A DNA stretch of 64,000 nt, from NCBI GenBank assembly GCA_023269615.1, contig JAHFSY010000004.1:62001-126000 (forward strand). The letters are read 5' to 3'. Every line of letters starts with the position of its first letter. The first letter of the stretch is position 1. The DNA is from Verrucomicrobiota bacterium (GTDB lineage: Bacteria > Verrucomicrobiota > Verrucomicrobiia > JABWAM01). A program made the translations under genes and the position numbers. The notes beneath the pieces are model-generated. The model was not told the DNA's origin. It made no database searches and saw only the letters and a list, made by a program, of their open reading frames with translations. Below are positions 42,791 to 52,171 of this stretch, piece by piece.

Positions 42791-42881
42791 CTCGATGATT
42801 TTTGCAAGTTGTTTTGAAAACGGCGGGCAGGATGCCCGCCCTCCCGTATGATGGGTGCCAATGATTGGGGCGCACTGGGAG

Positions 42882-42907
42882 GCCAAATTCTTGCGAATTC
42901 GGCTACG
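42882..42907. repeat. Family D palindrome at a glycosyltransferase 3' end
   Basis: The element ccaaattcttgcgaattcgg and flanking bases match the copy at 11592-11613, and again lie directly next to the stop of a minus-strand gene. The recurring position next to stops may reflect a terminator role. Confidence 0.65.
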
Positions 42908-42908
42908 T

Positions 42909-44090
42909 TTAGACTCCCAACTCGGACATCATCTTCCCGACCACCTTCTCCGCCGCAAAATATTCGCGGGCGATCTCGACGGCCTTGCGACTGTGGCGTG
43001 CGTAGTCCGATGTAATTTTTTCGGCGGCATTTTTGATGTCTTCCATGGTTTGGAACGAGAAGAGGCCTTCGCCGGTTGGAATGTATTTTTCAAAGGATGT
43101 GTCCTGCGTGATCACGGGGCGGCCGGCGGCGAGGTAGCATGCGCTGCGGTCGCTGAACCATCCTGTCTTCAAGCGGATGTATTGGTCCTTGGCCACCGTC
43201 CACTCGGCGTCACTTTCTTGGATGTAACGGATGTAGGCGTCGAAATCGGCGGAGATGATGTGCGGGCTTGTCAGCTTCCAGCCCTGACGTTCAAAAAGCT
43301 GCTTCGATGCGGGATCATGATTCATGTCGGTGGCCAGTTCCCACGCGCAGCGCGGGGCGCACCTCGGCGCGTCACAGAATTTCAAAAACTCGAAGGTCTT
43401 CGACCAGTAGTAAATTTGATTTTTCCACGCGATGTCTTTTCCCTTGGTCTCCCAGTTGGCGATCGTGGTGAAGCGCGGCGGCGTTTTCAAATTTTCTGCC
43501 GCAGGGCGTTCCCAGAGTTCGAGTGCAACGGGCTGACGCGTGGCATGCCACTTGAATCCACCGGTCGGGAGCGGGCAATCTTTTTGTCCGACATTTTCGC
43601 CAAATGTGAAATGAGCATGATGACGCGCCAGGTAATCGCGCGTGTCCTGGATTCCCTTGTCGAGCTTGATCTGTTCCACGCCGGGGTCGCTTTCGACATA
43701 GACGAGGCAGCGGGACTTGAGCACCTCGTCGTGCAATTCCTGTCCGCCGCAGATGTTGAGCGTGGCGTCGGCGTTGGCGAAGGCGTCGGCGATCTGGCAA
43801 TCGGTGAGATCGCCGTAAATCTGCATCGGCTGGGTGAAGCGCGCGCGGTAGGCCCAGCGGAAGCCGAAGCGGCTGGCGAGCTTGCGCATGATCTCCGCCA
43901 CCTGGGGCACGGCGGCTTCGCCCACCTCGAAGGTTTCCGGATTGTAAGGGTGACGTCCCGTGTCCTCGATGTAGATGGGTTCGAAGCCGAGTTTTTTCAG
44001 GCCGAGGATGTAGTGGATGTGCTGCCACACGACCCCGGCGATCGGGCAGGTGGTCATGAACCCGGCGACGAGGATGCGTTTGCTCTTCAC
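42909..44090 (-). CDS. GT-B-type glycosyltransferase
   Basis: 393 residues. The N-terminal half (ILVAGFMTTCPIAGVVWQHI, LGLKKLGFEPIYIEDTG) and the C-terminal half (WFSDRSACYLAAGRPVITQD, EGLFSFQTMEDIKNAAEKIT) form the two Rossmann-like domains of a GT-B enzyme. SACYLAAGRPVI corresponds to the donor-binding E/D...G segment. Donor and acceptor are unknown. No operon partners. Together with manA, the acyltransferase and the carbamoyltransferase it points to decorated surface glycans. Confidence 0.78.
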   Translation of the reverse strand: MKSKRILVAGFMTTCPIAGVVWQHIHYILGLKKLGFEPIYIEDTGRHPYNPETFEVGEAAVPQVAEIMRKLASRFGFRWAYRARFTQPMQIYGDLTDCQIADAFANADATLNICGGQELHDEVLKSRCLVYVESDPGVEQIKLDKGIQDTRDYLARHHAHFTFGENVGQKDCPLPTGGFKWHATRQPVALELWERPAAENLKTPPRFTTIANWETKGKDIAWKNQIYYWSKTFEFLKFCDAPRCAPRCAWELATDMNHDPASKQLFERQGWKLTSPHIISADFDAYIRYIQESDAEWTVAKDQYIRLKTGWFSDRSACYLAAGRPVITQDTSFEKYIPTGEGLFSFQTMEDIKNAAEKITSDYARHSRKAVEIAREYFAAEKVVGKMMSELGV

Positions 44091-44167
44091 GCCTCATCGT
44101 GTAAGCGAGGGAAACATGAGTCGCAAGATTGGAATGATTGTGAGATCTGCCCGTTCGGTTTCGGAAT

Positions 44168-44239
44168 GTAGGAGCCGCTGCCAGCGGCGATCTCCGCACG
44201 GACCCATCACTCCCGGTCGCCGCTGGCAGCGGCTCCTAC
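44168..44239. repeat. Family C inverted pair
   Basis: Two arms of 23 bases, gtaggagccgctgccagcgg... at 44168-44190 and its exact reverse complement at 44217-44239, lie 26 bases apart. Each arm contains its own small palindrome (gccgctgccagcggc), so the unit has the nested structure of REP/BIME elements. It lies between the glycosyltransferase and priA. Confidence 0.8.
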
Positions 44240-44259
44240 AAGATGAGAGGATTTTCGAG

Positions 44260-46347
44260 TTACAACAACTGCGTGGGGTCCACGTCGGCGGAGACCATGA
44301 CGTCGGCCTGGCGTGGGAGTTCGGCGAGGATGAGTTGGAGTGCGGTTTTTTGCGATTTGTTGCGGGCGTCACGGAGCAGCAGGTGGTAACGGAATTTGCC
44401 CCGGAGTTTTTCGATGGGCGCGGGCGTGGGGCCCAGGATGCGGAGCGAGGCGCCCAGGCGTTCCTCGAGCAATTTGCGAAGATGCGACGCCACGAATTCC
44501 GCCTTGCTCGCCTGCGCGGAGGAGCATTCGATCTTGGTCAGGTGGTTGAACGGCGGATAGCTCAGCTCTTTTCGGAAGCGTGATTCTTCGTTGTAGAACG
44601 CCTCAAAATCCTGGCGGCGTCCAAACTGGATCGCGGAATGTTTGGGCGTGAACGTTTGCACGATCACCTCTCCCGCGACTTCGCCGCGACCGGCGCGGCC
44701 GGCCACCTGCGTGATCTGCTGGAAGGTGCGCTCGCCGCTGCGAAAATCCGGCACGTGGAGTCCGACGTCCGCGTGCACGATCCCCACGAGCGTCACGCGT
44801 GGGAAGTCGAGGCCCTTGGCGATCATCTGAGTACCGAGGAGGATGTCGAGGCGGCCCATCTTGAAATGCAGCAGCGTGCGCTCGTAATCGCGACGGTGCT
44901 TCATCGTGTCGGAATCCATGCGCGCGATGCGCGCCTTGGGGAACATTTTGGTGACGACCTCCTCGAGCTTTTCCGTGCCGAGGCCGGAGTAGCGGATGGA
45001 GGGATCGCCGCAGGAGGGCTCGGGACATTTTCGCGGGGCGGGCTTGAGGTGGCCGCAGAAATGACATTTCAATTTTTGTTCCCGCATGTGGTATTTGAGG
45101 CTCACGCTGCATTCGGGGCACATGGCGACATAACCGCACTTGCGGCAGATCATGGCGCTGGCGTAGCCGCGGCGGTTGAGATACAGGATGACCTGCTCGC
45201 CGCGGTCGAGGCGAAGCTCGATGGCGCTCTTCAGCGGCTGTGAAAAAATCGTGAGCCCCTTCTCCTTGATCATCTCGATGCGCATGTCCACCACGCGAAT
45301 GGTGGGGAGCTTGCGCGTGTCCACGCGGTCGGGCATCCGGCAGAGTTCGAACTTTCCGCCCGACGTGTTGTGGAACGATTCCATCGAGGGGGTGGCCGAG
45401 CCGAGCACGACGACTGCGCGCTCAAAATGCCCGCGCATCACCGCCACGTCACGCGCGTGGTAACGGGGATTCTCCTCCTGCTTGTAGGTGTTCTCGTGTT
45501 CCTCATCCACGACGATGAGGCCAAGATTGGCGACGGGGGCGAAGATGGCCGAGCGCGCTCCCACGACGAGACGGGCCTCGCCGGAACGGATGCGTTGCCA
45601 TTCGCGGAAACGCTCCCCTTGCGAGAGGCCGCTGTGCAGGACGGCGAGGAGCGAGGACGCAATTGGAGATTTGAGATTTGAGATTTGAGAGGGGAGGCTG
45701 TCGAAGCGGGCTCTCAGGCGATCGACTGTTTGAGGTGTCAGGGCGATTTCGGGGACGAGGAAGATGGAGCCTTTGCCTTCCTTCAACATGCGGGCCATGG
45801 CCTGGAGATAGACCTCGGTTTTTCCACTGCCTGTGACGCCGAAAAGGAGGATGGGTTTGGGCTGCGGCGTGGCGGATGAGGCGAGGACGCGCTCGAGTGC
45901 TGCGGCTTGTTGCGGCGAGAGCGTCAGGGGTTGGGTGGGAAGCAGTGAAGCCGAGGCTTCGTCGAGTTCCGCGTCCACGCGCGCCTTCACATTCCGCATT
46001 GCGCTGCGTTTCTGGACGATGGAGGGCGACACGCTGCGAAGGACGAGGTCAAGCGGGCAAAGATAATATTCGGACATCCACTGGGCGAGCTGCAGGAGCG
46101 CGGGCGTCAGCAGCGCGGATGAGCCGATCACTTCCAGCACGGACTTGAGTTCGCCCGCGGCCGGGTTTGCGTCGCGCAGATGGATGACCGTGCCGAGGAT
46201 CTGGCGGGATCCGAAAGGCACGCGCACCCGCGCACCTGCGACGACGCGCCCCACGAGCTCGGGCGGGATCCGGTAATCGAATTCCCGGTTGATGCGCATG
46301 TCCACACGCACGGCGGCGATGGGAAGGGTTGTCGTGGCGTCACTCAT
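44260..46347 (-). CDS. priA: Primosomal protein N' (replication restart helicase)
   Basis: About 695 residues from ATG 46347 (MSDATTTLP); the frame extends to 46464 with an unlikely leader. An N-terminal DNA-binding region precedes the helicase with Walker A LFGVTGSGKTEVY, DEEH box VVDEEHENTYKQEENPRYH, and zinc-binding cysteines (CRKCGYVAMCPEC, CHFCGHLKPAPRKCPEPSC). Motif VI is TQVAGRAGRGEV. It reloads the replisome at stalled forks. An extra segment (SLPSQISNLKSPIASSLL) after the Walker A domain is encoded by repeat DNA. Confidence 0.95.
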   Translation of the reverse strand: MSDATTTLPIAAVRVDMRINREFDYRIPPELVGRVVAGARVRVPFGSRQILGTVIHLRDANPAAGELKSVLEVIGSSALLTPALLQLAQWMSEYYLCPLDLVLRSVSPSIVQKRSAMRNVKARVDAELDEASASLLPTQPLTLSPQQAAALERVLASSATPQPKPILLFGVTGSGKTEVYLQAMARMLKEGKGSIFLVPEIALTPQTVDRLRARFDSLPSQISNLKSPIASSLLAVLHSGLSQGERFREWQRIRSGEARLVVGARSAIFAPVANLGLIVVDEEHENTYKQEENPRYHARDVAVMRGHFERAVVVLGSATPSMESFHNTSGGKFELCRMPDRVDTRKLPTIRVVDMRIEMIKEKGLTIFSQPLKSAIELRLDRGEQVILYLNRRGYASAMICRKCGYVAMCPECSVSLKYHMREQKLKCHFCGHLKPAPRKCPEPSCGDPSIRYSGLGTEKLEEVVTKMFPKARIARMDSDTMKHRRDYERTLLHFKMGRLDILLGTQMIAKGLDFPRVTLVGIVHADVGLHVPDFRSGERTFQQITQVAGRAGRGEVAGEVIVQTFTPKHSAIQFGRRQDFEAFYNEESRFRKELSYPPFNHLTKIECSSAQASKAEFVASHLRKLLEERLGASLRILGPTPAPIEKLRGKFRYHLLLRDARNKSQKTALQLILAELPRQADVMVSADVDPTQLL
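45666..45690. repeat. gatttga repeat in frame in priA
   Basis: Three to four copies of the unit gatttga occur in priA and encode SQISNLKS on the minus strand, the same peptide as in rimO. The insert interrupts an otherwise typical PriA helicase domain (RLRARF ... LLAVLHSGLSQGERF). Confidence 0.65.
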
Positions 46348-46420
46348 GGCGTGGGACAATCTTCCGCCTTTCAACTTGGGCGCGTCAAGGCGATGTGGCC
46401 ACGTTCTCATGGGCTTGCGC

Positions 46421-46455
46421 CGGTCGCCCCGACCAGTCGGGGCTCCTACAAGATG
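46421..46455. repeat. Family C-like repeat fragment
   Basis: The stretch gaccagtcggggctcctaca and agatga match the end of the Family C element at 44217-44246 (ctcctacaagatga). It lies between priA and the lytic transglycosylase gene. Confidence 0.55.
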
Positions 46456-46513
46456 AATGGGCAAGTTCGTTCTCAGCTTTCAACTTTCCTTGGCTGCGAC
46501 TTCGTTCTAGCAT

Positions 46514-47113
46514 GTGAGCGTGGCAAAATCTGATTCCAACAAGCGTATTCCCTCCACGGTGTGGTGGGCTCTTTTTTGGGGTGCGCTGCTGGCGGGCATT
46601 CTTGTCGGGGTTCCCATGTGGCGGATTCACATGGCGATGCGGCAGGATCGGTTTGACTCCATGATTCTTCGCGCGGCGGGGGAAAATGGCTGCGATCCGA
46701 GCCTGGTCAAGGCGGTGATCTGGAGGGAGAGCCGTTTCGATCCCACGGTGCACGGGAAGGATGGCGAACTTGGGCTGATGCAGGTGATGCCCTCGGTGGC
46801 GATCGAGTGGGCGAAGGCGCGCGGGCTGAAGGATTTCAACAGCAGCGAATTGCTCGACCCCGCCACCAACATCCGCATCGGCTCGTGGTATCTTTCCAAG
46901 TCCATCCAGCAATGGGTGCAGGCGTCCGAGCCAGTCCCCCTCGCCCTTGCGCAATACAATGCGGGGCGGAGCAATGTGTTGAAGTGGGTGGATGCCGGTT
47001 CGATGGGCGATGCCGAGCATTTCATCCAGCAGATTCAGTTTCCTTCCACCCGTTCCTACGTGCGGGATATCCTCACGCAATACCGGCTTTACCGCCATCG
47101 CGGGGAATTTTAA
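46514..47113 (+). CDS. Lytic transglycosylase (SLT, Slt35/EmtA-like)
   Basis: 199 residues, GTG start at 46514. An N-terminal helix (VWWALFWGALLAGILVGVPM) anchors the protein. The SLT domain shows the catalytic Glu in AVIWRESRFDPTVHG, the GLMQVMP motif and ALAQYNAGRSNVLKW. It cleaves peptidoglycan to 1,6-anhydro products in the periplasm. It converges on the carbamoyltransferase gene, their 3' ends overlapping by 4 bases. Confidence 0.9.
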   Translation: MSVAKSDSNKRIPSTVWWALFWGALLAGILVGVPMWRIHMAMRQDRFDSMILRAAGENGCDPSLVKAVIWRESRFDPTVHGKDGELGLMQVMPSVAIEWAKARGLKDFNSSELLDPATNIRIGSWYLSKSIQQWVQASEPVPLALAQYNAGRSNVLKWVDAGSMGDAEHFIQQIQFPSTRSYVRDILTQYRLYRHRGEF

Positions 47114-48831
47114 ACGCCAGCGCGTTTCACTTCATGACTTCCGAGGAACAGGGCGTCCATGCTCGTGTTCAGGAAACAATGAATCGCATCGGCGGGTGTG
47201 CAGACGATGGGCTCGCTGTCGTTGAAGGATGTGTTGATCACGATGCCGTGGCCGGTGCGGTCCTTGAGCTTCGCGAGCAGGCGGTGGTAACGTTCGTTCT
47301 GGTCGGACCTCACCGTCTGCAACCGCCCCGTGCCGTCCACGTGAAGCGCGCCGGGGATGTTCTGGATCTGCCCGGGTTTCGCTGCGTGTACCAGCAGCAT
47401 GTAGGGCGAGGGTGTGGTCTGCTCGAAATAAATGCCGGTGTCCTCCTCGAGCAGCGAGGGCGCGAAGGGGCGGAATGTTTCGCGATGCTTCACGCGCTCG
47501 TTGAGAATCTGCTTCATGTCGGGCCGCCTCGCATCGGCCAGGATGCTGCGGTTGCCGAGTGCGCGCGGCCCAAACTCCATCCGCCCCTGGAACCAGCCAA
47601 TCACTTTGCCAGCCGCAATGGCTTGCGCGGCGGCGTCCTCGGGATCATCGAGACGCCGTGATGCGAGCCCGGCATCCTTGATGGCGGACTCGATTTGCGC
47701 GTCGGAAAACGCGGGACCCCAGTACGCGTCATTCATCACGAACGTGCGCGGCCTGCCGAGGATTGAGTGCTGGATGGCAAACGCGCTGCCGATGGCCGTG
47801 CCGTCGTCGGCCGCGGCTGGCTGGATGAAGAGTTCACGAAAAGGCGTTTCCGCGAGGATGCGTCCGTTGACCACGCTGTTGAGCGCGACCCCGCCGGCGA
47901 GACAGAGGCGCGTTTCGCGCGTGAGGTCGGCCAGGTGGGCGACGATGTGGAGGACGATTTCCTCGAGGTGAAGCTGCATGGACGCCGCGACATCGTAAAA
48001 ATGTTGTGTGAGAGCCTTGCCTTGTTCGCGCGCGGGGCCAAGCAGGCCGATGAGTCGTTCGCTGTAAAGAGCGCCGATTTCGGGTGAGCCGTCGCCCCAG
48101 GACATCGCCACGCCCCGAGTGTGATGCGTGAAATATTCGAGCCCGAGCCTCGCGAGGTTGCGCGAGTCGAAACGGAGCAGCCGTCGCATTTCGCGGAGAT
48201 ACGTGGGTTTCCCGAACGATGCCAGGGCCATCACTTTTCCCTCGTCGCCATAATGCGGGAAGCCAAGATACTGCGTCATCGCCGTGTAAAAAACGCCGAT
48301 GGAGTGGGGGAAATGAATGCGGCGCAGCACGCGGATGCGGCTGCCCTCGCCCACGCCGAGGAGGCCGCTTGAGAAATCGCCAAAGCCGTCGAGCGTGAGA
48401 ATCGCGGCGCGGTCGAAGGGTGAAACGAAGAACGCGCTGGCGGCGTGGCAGAAATGATGTTCGACGTGATGGATGCGCGCATGCGATGCGAGCCCGCCCT
48501 CCCATTCGCGGGCGAAGCGCGCCCGAAGGCCGCCGATGGAAGCGACGGCGGCGGCCGATCGCCAGGCGTGTCCGGAAAAAGCACGGCGAAGGCTGAGGGC
48601 GATCTTGCGATGCAGGTTGGCCCATGGGCAGCGCGAGATGCCGACATGGTGGATGTCCGAGAGGCGGAGCCCCACCGTGTCCAGGCATGATTCCACGGCG
48701 AGCTTCGGGAAGCCGGCGCAATGTTTTTTGCGATTGAAGCGTTCCTCGGCGGCCGCGGCCACGAGGCGCCCGTCCACCACGAGGGCTGCTGCTGCATCGC
48801 CATGGAAAGCGTTGACGCCGAGAATGTTCAT
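47110..48831 (-). CDS. NodU/TobZ-type carbamoyltransferase
   Basis: 573 residues. The N-terminal YrdC/Kae1-like nucleotide-binding part shows NILGVNAFHGDAAAALVVDG and VEHHFCHAASAFF (metal-binding His). The C-terminal carbamoyl-transfer domain contains RMEFGPRALGNRSILADARR and GHGIVINTSFNDSEPIVC. It uses carbamoyl phosphate and ATP to O-carbamoylate sugars or small molecules, as in NodU or antibiotic clusters. The substrate is unknown; surface glycan or a secondary metabolite are options. Confidence 0.9.
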   Translation of the reverse strand: MNILGVNAFHGDAAAALVVDGRLVAAAAEERFNRKKHCAGFPKLAVESCLDTVGLRLSDIHHVGISRCPWANLHRKIALSLRRAFSGHAWRSAAAVASIGGLRARFAREWEGGLASHARIHHVEHHFCHAASAFFVSPFDRAAILTLDGFGDFSSGLLGVGEGSRIRVLRRIHFPHSIGVFYTAMTQYLGFPHYGDEGKVMALASFGKPTYLREMRRLLRFDSRNLARLGLEYFTHHTRGVAMSWGDGSPEIGALYSERLIGLLGPAREQGKALTQHFYDVAASMQLHLEEIVLHIVAHLADLTRETRLCLAGGVALNSVVNGRILAETPFRELFIQPAAADDGTAIGSAFAIQHSILGRPRTFVMNDAYWGPAFSDAQIESAIKDAGLASRRLDDPEDAAAQAIAAGKVIGWFQGRMEFGPRALGNRSILADARRPDMKQILNERVKHRETFRPFAPSLLEEDTGIYFEQTTPSPYMLLVHAAKPGQIQNIPGALHVDGTGRLQTVRSDQNERYHRLLAKLKDRTGHGIVINTSFNDSEPIVCTPADAIHCFLNTSMDALFLGSHEVKRAGV

Positions 48832-48859
48832 GCTGGGGGGCGCGTTCTGGCGGGCGTGG

Positions 48860-50041
48860 CTATTCTTTTGCCCCGGCCTTTTTCAGGATTTCCACGACGA
48901 TGGCGTGGCCATTCTCCCTGGCGTAAGAGAGGGCCGTCTTGCCGTCGGCGTCCTTTGCTTTCACGTCGGCCTTTGCGGCGAGAAGCAGGGCGACAATTTC
49001 GTCGTTGCCCTTGCCTGCGGCGATGATGAGGGCCGTGGTGTTGTGTTTTGTCGTGGCATTGACGGCGGCATTTTTTGCCAGGAGAAGTTTGACGATGATG
49101 GGGTTGCCCTGGAAGCACGCGAGCATGAGAGCGGTCCAGCCGTCGTTGTCCGTGGCGTTCACGTTTGCCCCTTGGTCGAGCAGGTTTTGCGTTTTTTCGC
49201 CGCGTCCTTCCATCGCGGCGCGCATCAACGCAGTCCGTCCATCGGCATCTTTTTGATTAAGCTCGTCCTTGGCCGGGGGCGGTTCATCCGCAAGTTGCGC
49301 CTCGATGCTGCTGGCGGTTGGTGCGGACTCCCTGGTTGGAACGGCGGTTGGCGGCGTGGTGGTCGGTGCTTCCGCAGCGGGTTTGAGCAGCGCGATCATT
49401 TCAGACTGTTTCATGTCCCCGGCGTAGCGCAGGGCTGTATAACCGTGGTCGTCGGTTTTCGAGGGGTCGGCGCCCTTTTCGAGCAGCATCTTCACGATCT
49501 CCTTGTTTTTGCCGATGACGCCGAGGATGAGGGGTGTGACTTTTCGAAGTTTTCCCTGGGCATTGACGTTGGGATTGTGGGCGAGGATGGCCTCGACGAC
49601 CGCGGGGTTGCCGGAAAACGAACCGCCCATGAGCGGGGTGAAGCCGTCGTCCGTGGCAGCGTTGACATCCGCGCCCTTGTCGAGGAGGAGACGGACACAA
49701 TCGTCATGGCCGGTTCGCGCGGCCGCGATGAGGGCCGTTTCACCGTTGGGGCACGCCGCCTTGACGTCGGCGTTTTTGGAGAGGAGAGCCTCCACGATTT
49801 TTGTGAGACCCTTTGAGGCGCAATAGACGAGGGCGGGCGTGTCATTGTCCGGCGGCTTGGTGTTTGGGTCGGCGCCTTGATCGAGGGCGGCGATGGCCGC
49901 GGCGACATTGTTTGTGGAGATCGCCGTGATGAGGTCGGCGTTGGGATTGGGTTCCCCGGCCAGCGCCGCGAGCGCGAAGAAAAGCAGGAGTGCGGGCGTC
50001 GTGAGACGGGCGGCGGCGGAAGGGGGGAGCATGTAAATCAC
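48860..50041 (-). CDS. Exported ankyrin-repeat protein
   Basis: 393 residues. A signal peptide (ALLLFFALAALAGEP) is followed by about nine ankyrin repeats (NADVKAACPNGETALIAAARTG-type units of 33 residues, each with the TALMLA/GADPN signature). A Pro/Thr linker separates two blocks of repeats. Ankyrin repeats bind other proteins; the partner is unknown. It overlaps the upstream ankyrin gene by four bases (ATGA), so both are made together. DNA repeats of about 99 bases reflect the protein repeats. Confidence 0.9.
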   Translation of the reverse strand: MIYMLPPSAAARLTTPALLLFFALAALAGEPNPNADLITAISTNNVAAAIAALDQGADPNTKPPDNDTPALVYCASKGLTKIVEALLSKNADVKAACPNGETALIAAARTGHDDCVRLLLDKGADVNAATDDGFTPLMGGSFSGNPAVVEAILAHNPNVNAQGKLRKVTPLILGVIGKNKEIVKMLLEKGADPSKTDDHGYTALRYAGDMKQSEMIALLKPAAEAPTTTPPTAVPTRESAPTASSIEAQLADEPPPAKDELNQKDADGRTALMRAAMEGRGEKTQNLLDQGANVNATDNDGWTALMLACFQGNPIIVKLLLAKNAAVNATTKHNTTALIIAAGKGNDEIVALLLAAKADVKAKDADGKTALSYARENGHAIVVEILKKAGAKE

Positions 50042-52110
50042 TCCTTGGCGCCAGCCTTTTTCAACAGCGCGATGACGGCGGCATGGCCTTTCTCGGTGGC
50101 ATAGGCGAGTGCGGATTTGTTATCGGCGTCCTTCGCGGCCACATCCGCCTTGGCGGCGATGAGCATCTCGACGATATCGGCGTGGCCTTTGCCGGAGGCG
50201 GCGATGAGGGCGGTGGTGTTCTTTTTTGTCCTGGCATTCACGGCGGCATTTTTTCCGAGGAGGGACTTGACGATGATGGGGTTGCCCTGGAAGGCGGCGA
50301 GAATGAGGGCGGTCCAGCCATCTGCATCGGCGATACTGACGTCCGCGCCCTGGCTTATGAGGATTTGGGCGATGTCGGAGTTGCCTCCCGATGCGGCATG
50401 CATGAGGGCGGTCCACCCGTCGGCGTCCTTTTCGTTGGCGTTGGCGCCTTTGGCGAGCATGTCCTTGACGGCCTGGGTTTCGCCTCGTGCGGCGGAAGCC
50501 GTGATGGAGGATTTGGGGGTGGGGGCGGGATCATCCGCCATGGTGATGCTTATTCCATCATTGGCCGGGGCGGCTGGCGCAGGAGCTTTCTGGGGGGTTG
50601 CCTGGTTCTGGAGCCATTGCGCGAGTTCATTGAAGTTGTTGTACTCGGCGTAACGGAAAACGGGCACTCCACGATCATCCTTTGCGGCCGGGTCAGCGCC
50701 TTTGGCAATCAGCATCTCGGCGATGGGCCGGTTGCCCTTGGTGGCGGCAATCATGAGGACGGTCATGCCGCGAAATTCCTTGCGCGACCCGTCCTCATTG
50801 AGGGCGAGGTAGGTGCCGCGGACTTTCGGGTCAGCGCCCTTGTCGAGAAGGAGTTTGACCATTTCCGCTCGTGAATCCTGCGCTGCGACCATGAGTGCGG
50901 TGAGCCCCGTCTTGTCAGAGATGTTCGGGTCGGCGCCTTTGTCGAGAAGAAGTTTGACGAATGGAAGGCTGTTTTTGGTGATGACCTGCATGAGGGCGGA
51001 GTTGTTGTTTTTGGCCTCCTTGGCATTGGGATCTGCACCCTTGGTGAGAAGCAACTCGGCGACCGTTGCCTGGCCTTTCAAGAAAGCGAGCATGAGCGGG
51101 GTGATATCCTGCGGGCCTTTCACGTTCGGATCGGCGCCTTTATTGAGCAGTGCCATGGCGATTTCAGTCTGTCCCTTGTCGATGGCGAACATGAGTGCGT
51201 TTAATTGGCCGGGACCTTTTGGTTGGACCTTCATGTCCACTCCTTTTTCGATGAGGCACAGCGCAATCTCCTTGTTGCCCTTGTCGATGGCGCGCATGAG
51301 GGCGGTGGCGTACCCGGCATCCTGTAGATTCATGTTTGCGCCCTTGGCGACAAGAACCTTCACCGTTTCAAGGCTGCCCGTGTTGGCGGCAAGCATGAGT
51401 GCGGTCCAGCCCTGGTTGTTCTGGAGGTCGGGCTTGGCGCCGGAGTCGAGGAGAGCCTGCACGGCGGAAACACGCCCCAGTTTCGCCGCAAACATCAGCG
51501 CGGTGGCATTTTCTTCGTCGGTCACATTCACGTCGGCCTTTTTTGCGACAAGTGCTTTGATCACCTCGGGGTGACCCTCCTGCGCAGCCCAGAACATGGC
51601 GGTGCTCTTGTTTTTGTCGCGCGTGTTGGGATCCGCGCCGCCGTCGAGCAAGGCTTTTACGGTGTCCGTGTGGCCATTTTGCGCGGCCATCATGAGGGGC
51701 GTGAGCCCGCTTCCGCCCTGCGGCTGCTCGCGGCCGTTGTCGTCAGCAATGGCACGGTTGATGCCGGCCCTGCCGCTTACATCGGAATCGGCCTGGTTCG
51801 GATTCGCTCCGTGGGCAAGGAGAAATTTTACAGTGTCGGTCTTTCCATGGAGGGAGGCCATGCTCAAGGCGGTCCATCCCTCCTTGTCCTTGGCGTCCAC
51901 CTCCATCTTGCCCTTGATGAAGAGTTCGATGTCTGGGGTGTCGCCTTCTGCCGCGCAGGCGACGTAGGCGTCCTTGGTGAACTCGATGTGTTTTTCAGCA
52001 AGAAGTTTCACGGGGCTTTTCCCGCAGGAGCAAAGCGTGAGCAGGAGGGACGCGGCGAAGATCCGACGCGCGATGAAGGCCGTTTTTTTCATCCAGTGTT
52101 TGGTTTCCAT
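50038..52110 (-). CDS. Large exported ankyrin-repeat lipoprotein
   Basis: 690 residues from ATG 52110 (METKHW); the longer frame at 52470 runs into pheA and is rejected. The signal (ASLLLTLCSC) gives a lipobox with Cys30. About 18 ankyrin units follow (GWTALSMASLHGKTDTVKFL, TPLMLAFLKGQATVAELLL and so on). A Pro/Ala linker (APAPAAPANDGISITMADDP) separates the last block of repeats. It probably sits at the outer membrane as a binding scaffold with its coupled neighbour. Confidence 0.9.
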   Translation of the reverse strand: METKHWMKKTAFIARRIFAASLLLTLCSCGKSPVKLLAEKHIEFTKDAYVACAAEGDTPDIELFIKGKMEVDAKDKEGWTALSMASLHGKTDTVKFLLAHGANPNQADSDVSGRAGINRAIADDNGREQPQGGSGLTPLMMAAQNGHTDTVKALLDGGADPNTRDKNKSTAMFWAAQEGHPEVIKALVAKKADVNVTDEENATALMFAAKLGRVSAVQALLDSGAKPDLQNNQGWTALMLAANTGSLETVKVLVAKGANMNLQDAGYATALMRAIDKGNKEIALCLIEKGVDMKVQPKGPGQLNALMFAIDKGQTEIAMALLNKGADPNVKGPQDITPLMLAFLKGQATVAELLLTKGADPNAKEAKNNNSALMQVITKNSLPFVKLLLDKGADPNISDKTGLTALMVAAQDSRAEMVKLLLDKGADPKVRGTYLALNEDGSRKEFRGMTVLMIAATKGNRPIAEMLIAKGADPAAKDDRGVPVFRYAEYNNFNELAQWLQNQATPQKAPAPAAPANDGISITMADDPAPTPKSSITASAARGETQAVKDMLAKGANANEKDADGWTALMHAASGGNSDIAQILISQGADVSIADADGWTALILAAFQGNPIIVKSLLGKNAAVNARTKKNTTALIAASGKGHADIVEMLIAAKADVAAKDADNKSALAYATEKGHAAVIALLKKAGAKE

Positions 52111-52171
52111 GGGAAATCGCGTGGGGAATTCGTAGCGCAGGAAACCACGAAACGGAAGCCAAGAAGTTGCG

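Noticed and set aside
42855-44171. 438-residue plus-strand frame over the glycosyltransferase gene
   Set aside because: Antisense; the minus-strand frame matches a GT-B glycosyltransferase end to end.
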